A stretch of 64,000 nucleotides of DNA from NCBI RefSeq assembly GCF_026127265.1, contig NZ_WWFG01000001.1:3399501-3463500 (forward strand), written 5' to 3'. Position numbers and translations under genes: made by a program. The stretch is from Nostoc sp. KVJ3. Lineage in GTDB: Bacteria; Cyanobacteriota; Cyanobacteriia; Cyanobacteriales; Nostocaceae. The notes beneath the pieces were generated by a model. The model was not told the DNA's origin. It was given only the letters and a program-made list of their open reading frames with translations, and did not search any database. Positions 26,361 through 34,972 of the stretch are shown here, in pieces. The first letter of the stretch is position 1. The number at the start of each line of letters is the position of its first letter.

Positions 26361-27101
26361 GTGAAGCTATTCGTATACCACACTCCTGAATTGACTCCAA
26401 CGGGTAAAGCGCCAGAATGTGCGATCGCAGTCGATGTATTGCGAGCCACTAGCACAATTGCGACAGTTTTGGCAGCTGGAGGCGAAGCTGTACAAGTATT
26501 CAGCGATTTAGACCAGTTAATTGAAGTTAGCGAAAAATGGCCCTCTGAAAAACGGCTACGGGCTGGAGAACGCGGCGGCGCAAAAGTACCTGGCTTTGAG
26601 TTGGGTAATTCTCCCCTCGACTGCACGCCAGAATTAGTTGCAGGGCGGCGGTTGTTTATCAGTACCACTAACGGCACTCGTGCCTTACAACGGGTACAAG
26701 ACTCGCCAAATCTCTTAGCAGCAGCCTTGATAAACCGGGCGGCGGTGGTGCAATTTCTTCTAGAAAAGAAACCAGAGACAATATGGATTGTCGGTTCTGG
26801 TTGGGAAGGTAGTTTTTCTTTAGAGGATACAGTTTGTGCGGGTGCGATCGCTCATAGTCTTTTAGAGCAAACCAAGTTGTCACCAGAAGAACTAGCTGGT
26901 AATGATGAAGTAGTTGGTGCGATCGCTCTTTATTCTCAATGGCAAGATAACTTATTGGGATTATTCCATCAAGCTAGTCACGGTCAACGATTGTTGCGTC
27001 TTGACTGTCAAGAAGATTTAAAATATTGTTCCCAAACTGATATTTTAGATGTTTTACCCATACAACATGAGACGGGAGTTTTAAAAAGTCAAAGGAAATA
27101 G
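26361..27101 (+). CDS. 2-phosphosulfolactate phosphatase-like protein (ComB family)
   Basis: A 246-residue protein of the ComB fold. Typical segments are CAIAVDVLRATSTIATVL (Asp and Arg of the active site, residues 20-37), GERGGAKVPGFELGNSP (about 69-85), STTNGTRAL (about 103-111) and GSGWEGSFSLEDTVCAG (about 147-163). ComB makes sulfolactate in methanogen coenzyme M synthesis. Cyanobacteria lack that pathway, so the substrate here is open. The start is a GTG at 26361 with a weak ribosome site. The gene converges on the dTDP-rhamnose genes. Confidence 0.85.
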   Translation: MKLFVYHTPELTPTGKAPECAIAVDVLRATSTIATVLAAGGEAVQVFSDLDQLIEVSEKWPSEKRLRAGERGGAKVPGFELGNSPLDCTPELVAGRRLFISTTNGTRALQRVQDSPNLLAAALINRAAVVQFLLEKKPETIWIVGSGWEGSFSLEDTVCAGAIAHSLLEQTKLSPEELAGNDEVVGAIALYSQWQDNLLGLFHQASHGQRLLRLDCQEDLKYCSQTDILDVLPIQHETGVLKSQRK

Positions 27102-27136
27102 GGAGTAGGGGATAAGGAGAATTCATTCCCAATTCC

Positions 27137-28012
27137 CTATGCCCTATCTTTGAGCATTTGTCGGAGTCTTTGTCGCCAATGGGGGGGATAAGTCTCCAGA
27201 ATTGCCGAAATTTTTCCACAAGCAAGCACAGAATAGGCTGGGCGACGTGCTGGTGTGGGATATTCGGCAGTTGTAATGGGGACAATACGTTCAACTTTTA
27301 AAGGGAAGTCTAGCTGTTGGGCTTCTTCAAAAATGGCAACGGCAAAGTCATACCAGCTAGCAACACCGCTATTTGTGTAGTGATAAGTGCCGCTAATTTC
27401 TGGGGTTAACTGGGGAATCATCTGGGCTATGACTGTTGCTATATCTTGCGCCCAAGTGGGGCTACCAATTTGATCGGCGACAACACGGATTTCTTGGTGT
27501 TCTGTACCTAGTCGCAGCATGGTTTTGACAAAGTTACTTTTGCCAAAGGTTCCATAAACCCAAGCAGTACGGAGGATGAGGTGATGGGCGCAAGTTTCCC
27601 GTATTGCTTCTTCTCCAGCGAGTTTGGTTTTACCATAAACACTCAAGGCATTAGTCGCATCGGTTTCCTGGTAAGGGCGATACCCATTACCATCAAAAAC
27701 GTAATCGGTCGAAATATGAATTAGAAAAGCCCCTAACTTTTGGCTTTCTTGGGCAATAATTAGGGGTGCAGTAGCATTAATAGCGTTAGCTAGTTGTGGT
27801 TCGCTTTCTGCTTTGTCCACAGCAGTATAAGCAGCAGCGTTAATGATGATCTGCGGCTGCTTTGCTCTGATAAAGTTGCGGAGAGTATCGGGTTGAGCAA
27901 GGTCTACTGCTGGGCGTGCTACTGAGATAATATCGCCATAAGATGGAAGTATTTGTTGCAGTTCCTTACCGACTTGACCATTGCTACCAATCAACAAAAT
28001 TGATTTACTCAT
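27137..28012 (-). CDS. rfbD: dTDP-4-dehydrorhamnose reductase
   Basis: A 291-residue short-chain dehydrogenase-type enzyme performing the last step of dTDP-L-rhamnose synthesis. The NAD(P) loop GSNGQVGKELQ is at residues 8-18. STDYVFDG (about 98-105) and the catalytic YGKTKLAGE (about 122-130) follow. Length and motifs fit RfbD/RmlD. It is the last gene of the minus-strand surface polysaccharide island, 36 bases after rfbC. Confidence 0.93.
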   Translation of the reverse strand: MSKSILLIGSNGQVGKELQQILPSYGDIISVARPAVDLAQPDTLRNFIRAKQPQIIINAAAYTAVDKAESEPQLANAINATAPLIIAQESQKLGAFLIHISTDYVFDGNGYRPYQETDATNALSVYGKTKLAGEEAIRETCAHHLILRTAWVYGTFGKSNFVKTMLRLGTEHQEIRVVADQIGSPTWAQDIATVIAQMIPQLTPEISGTYHYTNSGVASWYDFAVAIFEEAQQLDFPLKVERIVPITTAEYPTPARRPAYSVLACGKISAILETYPPHWRQRLRQMLKDRA

Positions 28013-28048
28013 CCTAATTAGTTCTCGAACTTAACGCAATCATCAAGC

Positions 28049-28594
28049 TTAATCAAATACTTCAGCAGTCCTCAAAGGTTTCCCAGCTTGGTCTTTAGCC
28101 GATAAAATCGGTGTAGCACTCACGGGCCAATCTATCCCTAAATCTGGATCGTTCCATAAAATTGTGCGATCGCCTTGGGGTGCGTAGTAATCTGTAGTTT
28201 TATAGAGAACTTCGGCTACTTCTGAAAGCACGAGAAAGCCATGAGCAAAGCCTGGTGGTATCCACATTAAATATTTGTTTTCAGCACTGAGTTCATAACT
28301 TACCCATTTTCCGAAGGTAGCTGAACTTTTTCTAATGTCTACGGCTACATCAAAGATAGTACCAGCAACACAACGAATCAGTTTACCTTGGGGTTGTTGG
28401 ATTTGGTAGTGCAATCCACGCAGAACGTTTTGCTTAGAACAAGAGTGGTTATCTTGCACAAAGTTTGCAATAATACCAGTCTCTTGAGCAAATTTTTGGT
28501 GGTTGTAGGATTCAAAAAAGAAGCCGCGATCGTCTGCAAATACTTGGGGTTTGATTTGTATAACTTCGGGGATTTTGATATGTACAATGCTCAT
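28049..28594 (-). CDS. rfbC: dTDP-4-dehydrorhamnose 3,5-epimerase
   Basis: A 181-residue cupin epimerase from the ATG at 28594 (MSIVHIKIPEV). The frame extends 13 codons further to 28633, but those come from a dispersed repeat (CCTCCGGCACGCTACGCAAACG), so the shorter start is preferred. Active-site residues lie in LRGLHYQ and DVAVDIRKSS, and PPGFAHGFLVLSE is the typical late motif. It follows rfbA by 165 bases and precedes rfbD. Confidence 0.93.
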   Translation of the reverse strand: MSIVHIKIPEVIQIKPQVFADDRGFFFESYNHQKFAQETGIIANFVQDNHSCSKQNVLRGLHYQIQQPQGKLIRCVAGTIFDVAVDIRKSSATFGKWVSYELSAENKYLMWIPPGFAHGFLVLSEVAEVLYKTTDYYAPQGDRTILWNDPDLGIDWPVSATPILSAKDQAGKPLRTAEVFD

Positions 28595-28611
28595 TAAAAT
28601 AATTCGTAATA

Positions 28612-28636
28612 GAGCCTCCGGCACGCTACGCAAACG
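28612..28636. repeat. GC-rich dispersed repeat before rfbC
   Basis: CCTCCGGCACGCTACGCAAACG-type sequence flanked by AATTCGTAAT direct repeats (28600-28650). It lengthens the apparent rfbC frame. Related repeats are at 48849 and about 60428. Confidence 0.55.
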
Positions 28637-28758
28637 TAATTCGTAATTCGTTTAGAGTAATGTGTCAGAGTGTTAATTCTGAAGGTAATTTAATGCTTGT
28701 ATTTTACAGCTAGCAGGTAACACTTCGACCGTGGCTTTTTCTGTTTTTAAGAACTAAA

Positions 28759-29835
28759 TCACGTTAATTCAATTTGACAGTCGTCGCCAATTAGAAATCG
28801 CAAGGCTTTGGGGCGACGGGGTGCAACAGTCAATTGTGCCCGTTGTCCAATCACACTATCGATAATGCGCTGATGGATTCCGGCAATTTTCGCACCTTCT
28901 AAAATCACACTGTGTTCTAAATCAGTATCAATAAGTGTGGCATTATTAGCAATACTACTATAAGGGCCAATAAAGCAGTTTTCTAAATAACAATTGCTAC
29001 CAATGATTACTGGCCCCCGAATTGTGCAGTTAATTACTTGAGATTTTGCACCGATTTGGACTCGTCCAATAATCTGACTTTGGGCATCGACTTCGCCGAC
29101 AATGGATTCTGTCAAATAGGTATCGAGAATTAATCGGTTAGCTTCTAATAAGTCATCTTTTTTACCAGTATCTAGCCACCAACCTTGGAGATTGTAAGCT
29201 AAAACTTGCTTTTTCTGATTAATTAGGTATTGAATAGCATCAGTAATTTCTAGTTCGCCTCTGGTGGAAGGTTGGATATTTGCGATCGCATCAAAGATCA
29301 GGTGAGAAAAGAAATAAACCCCTACCAATGCCAAATTTGAAGGCGGAACTTTCGGTTTTTCAATTAACTGTAACACCCTCCCTGTTTCATCTACCTCAGC
29401 CACACCAAAGGCGCTAGGGTTTGCAACCGAACGCAAGAGAATCAAAGCATCTGGCTGTTGTTGGCTAAATTGTTCCAGAAAGTAGCGTAATTCACCTAGT
29501 TGAATCAGGTTATCGCCCAAGTACATGACAAAGGGGGAATCTCCTAAAAAGGGACTGGCGATTTGAACGGCGTGGGCAAGCCCCAGTGGCTGATCTTGGA
29601 CGATGTAGGTGATGTTCGCTCTAAAGTATTCTCCATTTCCGGTTTTTGATTGGACTTCTGCCCCAGTTTCCGGGCTGATGATGATGCCAATATCAGTGAT
29701 ACCAGCAGCAACCATTTCTTCAATGCCATACCATAAAACTGGTTTATTAGCAACTGGTACGAGTTGTTTTGCTCCGCTATAGGTAAGGGGACGGAGACGT
29801 GTACCTTTACCACCAGAGAGAATTAGTGCTTTCAT
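28759..29835 (-). CDS. rfbA: Glucose-1-phosphate thymidylyltransferase, long form
   Basis: A 358-residue nucleotidyltransferase with the signature LSGGKGTRLRPLTYSGAKQL at residues 5-24, then the substrate segments YLGDNL and EKPKVPPS. Unlike the 290-residue E. coli RfbA, it carries a C-terminal left-handed beta-helix (about 245-345) of hexapeptide type, as in the long RfbA forms of archaea, actinobacteria and cyanobacteria. It makes dTDP-glucose for rhamnose synthesis. The following enzyme, RfbB (4,6-dehydratase), is not in this window. Confidence 0.9.
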   Translation of the reverse strand: MKALILSGGKGTRLRPLTYSGAKQLVPVANKPVLWYGIEEMVAAGITDIGIIISPETGAEVQSKTGNGEYFRANITYIVQDQPLGLAHAVQIASPFLGDSPFVMYLGDNLIQLGELRYFLEQFSQQQPDALILLRSVANPSAFGVAEVDETGRVLQLIEKPKVPPSNLALVGVYFFSHLIFDAIANIQPSTRGELEITDAIQYLINQKKQVLAYNLQGWWLDTGKKDDLLEANRLILDTYLTESIVGEVDAQSQIIGRVQIGAKSQVINCTIRGPVIIGSNCYLENCFIGPYSSIANNATLIDTDLEHSVILEGAKIAGIHQRIIDSVIGQRAQLTVAPRRPKALRFLIGDDCQIELT

Positions 29836-29926
29836 CAGGATTTTGGATTAGTTATTAGTCAAGATAATCTGAAATCTTGACAAAATCCCAAATTCTTACA
29901 TCCAAATTCTGGTGTTAGTTTATCTT

Positions 29927-31021
29927 TTATAAGTAGCGGGATAAAACTTCGCTGGTTGCTTTTCCTGTTTTTTCCCAACTGAATTGTTGGGAGTGAGCGA
30001 TCCCTTGACTAGAGAGGCGCGATCGCAACCCCGAATCAGTTGCGATCGCCTGCATAGCCTCAGTAATTTCTCCTGTGTTGTAGGGATTAATCAGAATTGC
30101 TGCATCTCCAGCCACTTCTGGAAGAGAGGAGAGATTGGAGGTAATGACAGGAGTACCACAAGCCATTGCTTCCAGAACTGGTAAACCAAAACCTTCCCAG
30201 AGACTGGGGAAGACAAGTGCGATCGCTTGATTGATGATTGTTGGTAATTCGCCATAAGGTACATAGTCAAGGAATTTTACCTGATGAGTTATACCTAGTT
30301 CTTCTACTTGCGCCTGCAAAATTGAGGTGTAACGAAGATCAGTCGGACCCGCTAGCCAAAGTTCATAGTCACCACTGTTTGGTAATGCAGCAAAGGCGGC
30401 GATAAGTCTGTTCAGATTTTTGTAAATGTCTTGACGACCGATGTAGAGAAAGTAATTACGGGTAGGGAGGTTGAGAAAACGAAAGTGATTGCGATCGTGT
30501 GCCAGAGGTATAGGAGTAATTTTGCTAGTTGGAATTTGGTAAAAATCAATAATGTCCCTAGCAGTAGCTGAGGAATTACAGATAATATGTTGCGCCTGGT
30601 TGAGTACTTGGGGAACGTAGTAACGATGGTACGATGTCAACCGTGAAAAGCGTTTAGGAAAGCGCAACGGTATCAGATCGTGAGACATCACCACAAAACG
30701 ACAGTTGGTATAAATGGGCGCTTCTGGCAAAGGGCAAAATAACAGATGCGATCGCAAATCCATAAATATTTGCGGCAGTTGAAATTGCGTCCAAATCAGG
30801 CGGCGAAAATGCCCTTTTGTACCTTGAGCAGGAGTAAGATTATCGGGTACTAGATAGCAGTTAAACTCTGGGTAATTTTTGGCTGTTAATAGAGTAGGTT
30901 GAAGAAATTTCAAATAAGGAACAAGATTATCAGCATAGTTGCTTATGCCTGTTGGTTTTGATAATAAAATGGATAAGTTAATGATTAATTGATTTGCAGA
31001 CATATTATTTACTATATTCAT
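29927..31021 (-). CDS. GT4-family glycosyltransferase
   Basis: A 364-residue GT-B fold transferase. The acceptor half begins with a phosphate-loop-like segment (SKPTGISNYADNL). The donor half has YIGRQDIYKNLNRLI (about 190-204) and the nucleotide-sugar motif PSLWEGFGLPVLEAMACG (E-x7-E, about 272-289). It resembles mannosyl- or rhamnosyltransferases of O-antigen clusters; donor and acceptor cannot be fixed. Its ATG overlaps the stop of the preceding glycosyltransferase by one base (TAATG), so the two are translated together. Confidence 0.9.
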   Translation of the reverse strand: MNIVNNMSANQLIINLSILLSKPTGISNYADNLVPYLKFLQPTLLTAKNYPEFNCYLVPDNLTPAQGTKGHFRRLIWTQFQLPQIFMDLRSHLLFCPLPEAPIYTNCRFVVMSHDLIPLRFPKRFSRLTSYHRYYVPQVLNQAQHIICNSSATARDIIDFYQIPTSKITPIPLAHDRNHFRFLNLPTRNYFLYIGRQDIYKNLNRLIAAFAALPNSGDYELWLAGPTDLRYTSILQAQVEELGITHQVKFLDYVPYGELPTIINQAIALVFPSLWEGFGLPVLEAMACGTPVITSNLSSLPEVAGDAAILINPYNTGEITEAMQAIATDSGLRSRLSSQGIAHSQQFSWEKTGKATSEVLSRYL

Positions 31022-32205
31022 TAAATAATAGTTCTATAAGCTTCTAATGTTTCTTTTGCCGTTCTTTCCCAAGAAAATAATTTTGCTCTTTCCCTACCCT
31101 TACTAATTAATTCTTGGCGTACTTGAGAATCACTGATGACTTTCAGAATAGCTTCAGCCAGTTGAATAAAATCACTAGGGTCAATCAAAATAGCAGCATC
31201 TCCTGTAACTTCTGGTATTGAGGAAGTATTAGCAGAAACAACAGGTGCGCCTAGTGTCATAGCTTCTAAAATGGGTAGACCAAATCCTTCATAGTAAGAA
31301 GGATAAACGAAAACATCGGCTTTGGAGTAAAATAATGCTACCAATTCATCAGATAAGTAGTCAAGATGATGAATTTGGCTTTTCCAAGGTGAACTCTCAA
31401 TATCCACGAATATTGGTTCGTAATTCCAACCTTTTTTACCAATTAATATTAATTGATGATCAATTTTATATTTTTTCTTTAGTAAATTAAAAGCAGAGAT
31501 GATAGCATTAATGTTTTTCCTCGGTTCTATTGTACTAACAAAAAGTAGATACGGTTTTGAAAAGTCGTAATTAACCTGCTTTTCTAAAGCCTGAATATTT
31601 TGTTCACCAGATAAATAATCAGTATGGTAACGACTAGCTAGAGGAGTCACATATACTCTTTCTGGATCTATTTCTAAATAATCAATAATGTCTTTTTTAG
31701 AGCTTTCTGAAATTGTTAAAACTAAGTCTGTCCATTGCAAACATCGTTTGACTCTTTGTGTATAGGTTTTTACAACTGAATCTATATAATTTGGATATTT
31801 AATAAAAGTCAAATCATATATATTCATGACCTTTAGGCTATTATTACAAGGATAAACTGAATAATTTGTTCCATGTAATATATTTGGATAATCAAAACAT
31901 TGTTCAAAGTAATTTTTAAAGTAATATAGCAATAAATCTGAAACGGGAGTTGATGTAAATAATAAATCTGAGACTTTCACAAATATAGGCAGTATATGAA
32001 TGTGAGAATACTCGTTTAGACAATCAGGTACAGTTTGTTTGCCTAAAAGCCAATTTTTAAAGCCTCGTTGATAGGCAATACTCAGTTGAAATTCTTCTAG
32101 GGATTGCAAAGCATTAAGTGAGCTAATTAAATTAGCAACATAAAAGCCAACCCCAGTCGGTTTTGTAAATACTGGGGTTGCATCAATTACAACTTTTAGT
32201 ACCAA
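31021..32205 (-). CDS. GT4-family glycosyltransferase
   Basis: A 394-residue GT-B fold enzyme, similar in design to its downstream neighbour: N-terminal KPTGVGFYVANL (residues 15-26), middle VSTIEPRKNINAII (about 223-236), donor site YPSYYEGFGLPILEAMTLG (E-x7-E, about 302-320), and C-terminal FSWERTAKETLEAY shared by many such transferases. The two genes are probably an old duplication. Base composition is more AT-rich than the rfb genes, a hint that this stretch of the island came separately. A dead gmd fragment lies just upstream. Confidence 0.9.
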   Translation of the reverse strand: MVLKVVIDATPVFTKPTGVGFYVANLISSLNALQSLEEFQLSIAYQRGFKNWLLGKQTVPDCLNEYSHIHILPIFVKVSDLLFTSTPVSDLLLYYFKNYFEQCFDYPNILHGTNYSVYPCNNSLKVMNIYDLTFIKYPNYIDSVVKTYTQRVKRCLQWTDLVLTISESSKKDIIDYLEIDPERVYVTPLASRYHTDYLSGEQNIQALEKQVNYDFSKPYLLFVSTIEPRKNINAIISAFNLLKKKYKIDHQLILIGKKGWNYEPIFVDIESSPWKSQIHHLDYLSDELVALFYSKADVFVYPSYYEGFGLPILEAMTLGAPVVSANTSSIPEVTGDAAILIDPSDFIQLAEAILKVISDSQVRQELISKGRERAKLFSWERTAKETLEAYRTII

Positions 32206-32282
32206 AATTTTTAGGCTCCACCGTTGCTCAATTTTTTTAGATCATAATCAACCATTAACTCGACCAATTACTCAAAAAAATG

Positions 32283-32564
32283 CTAAGGCTCACAACCTAA
32301 CTCCGTCTTAATTTTATTAATGAAACCAACTAATTGCACTGATTCATCAGGACGATAAAAAGCAGAGTCAACTGAGACATAATGCCAGTTTAGACAAACG
32401 CAGTTTGCACACTCAACGAGTCCTTTGACAGAGTGAGTTTCACTACTGGGGATGATATAGTCATCAGGCTGTGCTTGCTGCAACATCAGCCACATAGCGT
32501 AAACAGCATCCTTGGTATAGCAGCAGTCACGACAGGCATCTAGGTTGCCTAATTCTAATTTAAT
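32283..32564 (-). pseudogene. gmd: 3' relic of GDP-mannose 4,6-dehydratase
   Basis: In one frame from the stop at 32565-32567 the DNA reads LELGNLDACRDCCYTKDAVY, then MWLMLQQAQPDDYIIPSSETHSV and FYRPDESVQLVG to a stop at 32283. This is the C-terminal quarter of GDP-mannose 4,6-dehydratase, where intact proteins have GNLDAKRDWG(Y/H)AKDYV and (A)TGETHSVREF. The N-terminal two thirds, with the cofactor loop and catalytic triad, are absent, and several conserved residues have drifted (W and K to C). It is a gene remnant. Confidence 0.85.
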
Positions 32565-32621
32565 TTATAGCATACTAATAAAAAAAATATAAAGCTTAAT
32601 CTAATAGCTTAACCTCATAGT

Positions 32622-33545
32622 TTAATTAGATTTTTTACTTTCTAATAATTGCGTTTGTCTAAACCATGACCACTGTGGAAAGAACCACCAAAATAACATT
32701 TTTATGAAAATCTTGGGTGAAATCAATTTTTGCCAACGAGAAAAGCTCTCGAAACTATTCCAAATCAATACCTTAGTAAACTCTTTAATTTGAGTATCAT
32801 CAAACTTATCAAGATTTGTAGTTTCTTCAACTTTTATTAACGCGTATCCCATAATCCAATTATCTGGAACAGTACCAAATTTATTTTTTAGCATTTCATT
32901 AATTTCATAATGTGCTGGCAATCTTTTACTTAAAGTTTTGTTGGTACTATACATACGAGAACCTGCCAGTTTTCGCGGCACATATTCAAAATTAATATAT
33001 TTTCCACAACGTAACCATAGCTCATAATCCATACAATACTCTAATTGGGGATTTAAATTGCCAAAATTTTCAATTAAGCTGCGTCTAAAAAACACTGCCG
33101 GCTGGCAAATGTAACAAGTTTCAATTAATCGCTTGTAGTTCCAAGCTTCTGTAGGGTAGGGATAAAGAAGATCATCTGATTCATCAATCCAGTCAGCATT
33201 ACCATAAACAACTTCTATTTCCGAATCAGATTCAAATATCTGCTTAACTGTTTGAAATGCTCCTGGATAGTAAATATCATCGGAGTTAATCCAGGCAATA
33301 ATATCACCTGTCGTCATTGATATACCCTTATTGACAGCATCAGATTGCCCCTTATCTGCTTCTGATATCCAGCGTATTTTTTGCTCATATTTTTGCAATA
33401 TTTCTAGTGTTTCATCATCACTTCCTCCATCACACACGATGTACTCCATATCTTCTATATTTTGAGATAAGACACTCTGTATAGTTCGCTCTATGAAACG
33501 ACCTTGACGAAAAGAAGGTGTAATTACACTAAATCGTAAGTTCAT
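32622..33545 (-). CDS. GT2-family glycosyltransferase
   Basis: A 307-residue GT-A fold enzyme. The nucleotide-binding start is SVITPSFRQGRFIERTIQSV (residues 6-25), then YIVCDGGSDDETLEIL and the metal motif WINSDDIYY (D-x-D, about 88-96). A conserved R-x-L-x-G-like acceptor region follows (RKLAGSRMYS). The last 60 residues are aromatic-rich and perhaps membrane-touching (FWWFFPQWSWF). The substrate is unknown. It is isolated from its neighbours by the gmd relic on one side and a MITE on the other. Confidence 0.9.
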   Translation of the reverse strand: MNLRFSVITPSFRQGRFIERTIQSVLSQNIEDMEYIVCDGGSDDETLEILQKYEQKIRWISEADKGQSDAVNKGISMTTGDIIAWINSDDIYYPGAFQTVKQIFESDSEIEVVYGNADWIDESDDLLYPYPTEAWNYKRLIETCYICQPAVFFRRSLIENFGNLNPQLEYCMDYELWLRCGKYINFEYVPRKLAGSRMYSTNKTLSKRLPAHYEINEMLKNKFGTVPDNWIMGYALIKVEETTNLDKFDDTQIKEFTKVLIWNSFESFSRWQKLISPKIFIKMLFWWFFPQWSWFRQTQLLESKKSN

Positions 33546-33572
33546 ATAGGTAGGATTATTATTTTATTTTAT

Positions 33573-33659
33573 GACTTACGCAAAACTACACCCTGTAGGG
33601 GCAATTCATGAATTGCCCCTACCGTAAAATAAGGCTTTGAGCTATTGTTTGCGTAAGTC
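33573..33659. mobile_element. 87-bp MITE-like element with GACTTACGCAAA terminal repeats
   Basis: GACTTACGCAAA (33573-33584) and TTTGCGTAAGTC (33648-33659) are perfect 12-bp terminal inverted repeats. Inside is a second perfect palindrome with 14-base arms (GTAGGGGCAATTCA, 33595-33622). No coding capacity. A single end of the same type lies at 15259-15275. Confidence 0.85.
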
Positions 33660-33758
33660 CTGTATTTTTGAAAAACAGATATATTTGCCACCTGACATGA
33701 TATGCGTTAAAGTCCGAGCATATTTAGTAAACTTTAAATCAGATTCCTATACTATTTT

Positions 33759-34958
33759 TTATGACACTGCTAATTCAAATATCTTGATATAGTGTTTTGC
33801 CATTTCTTGCCCATTAAATAGTTTAAGTCGTTCCTTGCCTTTGTGGACTAATTGAGCGGCCAAATCAGTATCATAACTAATCCTGAGCAAACAACTTACT
33901 AAATCGTCAGGACTATTGGGGTTAAAGTAGAGAACGGCATCTCCTCCAACATCTGGTAAGCTGCCAGCATTGCTACACAGAACGGGTTTACCAAAATACA
34001 TTGCTTCTAAGATGGGGATGCCAAAACCTTCGTAAAGAGATGGAAAAACTAAGCATTTACAGCCACACCAAACGGCTTCTAAGTATTTTTCATCTAAGAA
34101 CCCTAAGAAATGGACATAATCACTGAGGTTAGCGTCTGCAACTTCTTGACGAAGTTGATCTTCTTGCCGTTTCAAATCTCCTGTAAAAACTAAATCTAAA
34201 GGTGAATTGAGACATTTCTCTCTATAAATTTTGTAAGCTTCTAAAAGCAGACGATGATTTTTATGTCGCCAGTAATTTGCTGGATAGAAAGCATAACTGT
34301 AATTTACTAATCCCAATTCTAACAAATACTGGTTAGTTATTTCTTCGTTTAATCCATTCCAACGATCTTGGATAGATATAGGAATAACTACAAGCTGATC
34401 ATCGGAAGCTTTTAAATGTTTAATTAGAGAGTGGCGACAAAATTCAGATATACAAATAATTTTTCGTGCTTTCTGAAGAAGATTATTGAGAAATTTGGTT
34501 CGGTGTTGTTGTTCTGTAAGTTCAAAAAATTCTGGATGATCAAGATGTTGTAGATCATAAACAATCGCTACAACTGGAATGTTGCTTTCGGCAAATGTGG
34601 GTGCAGAAAAGGGACAGAATAATAGATTAATATTATGATTTTTTAATAATGATTTTGAATAAGTTAATCTAGCTAACTTAAATTTAAGTCTTTTCCAAAG
34701 GTTTTTCAGTTTCTCTCTATATTTTAGTGAATTAGTATCTTCAACTAAGTCAGCTAATAAAAGACGCTGAGTATTTTGATTTTCGTACTCAGCTAACTCT
34801 AAGTGATTCCAAGGTGCGGTTAATAGTAAGAATTGGCAATCAGAAGCTAGTTTCTGCAATTGACTTAGAAGGTTTAGTACCAGTATCTTTGCTCCGCCAT
34901 TTTTACCACCAGGGGATAAAGGAGTTAAATCTATAGCAATTCGTAGTTGAGACATCAA
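33759..34958 (-). CDS. GT4-family glycosyltransferase
   Basis: A 399-residue GT-B fold enzyme. N-terminal LTPLSPGGKNGGAKILVLNL (about 11-30), mid segment YPANYWRHKNHRLLLEAY (about 230-247), and donor site FPSLYEGFGIPILEAMYFG (E-x7-E, about 312-330). The second of the two starting methionines is equally possible. It starts 14 bases after the stop of the 1049-residue fusion gene, whose C-terminal GT4 domain it resembles. It lacks the SKFWKLR tag carried by the four genes upstream of it. Confidence 0.9.
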   Translation of the reverse strand: MMSQLRIAIDLTPLSPGGKNGGAKILVLNLLSQLQKLASDCQFLLLTAPWNHLELAEYENQNTQRLLLADLVEDTNSLKYREKLKNLWKRLKFKLARLTYSKSLLKNHNINLLFCPFSAPTFAESNIPVVAIVYDLQHLDHPEFFELTEQQHRTKFLNNLLQKARKIICISEFCRHSLIKHLKASDDQLVVIPISIQDRWNGLNEEITNQYLLELGLVNYSYAFYPANYWRHKNHRLLLEAYKIYREKCLNSPLDLVFTGDLKRQEDQLRQEVADANLSDYVHFLGFLDEKYLEAVWCGCKCLVFPSLYEGFGIPILEAMYFGKPVLCSNAGSLPDVGGDAVLYFNPNSPDDLVSCLLRISYDTDLAAQLVHKGKERLKLFNGQEMAKHYIKIFELAVS

Positions 34959-34972
34959 TGCTTTTCACTTAT

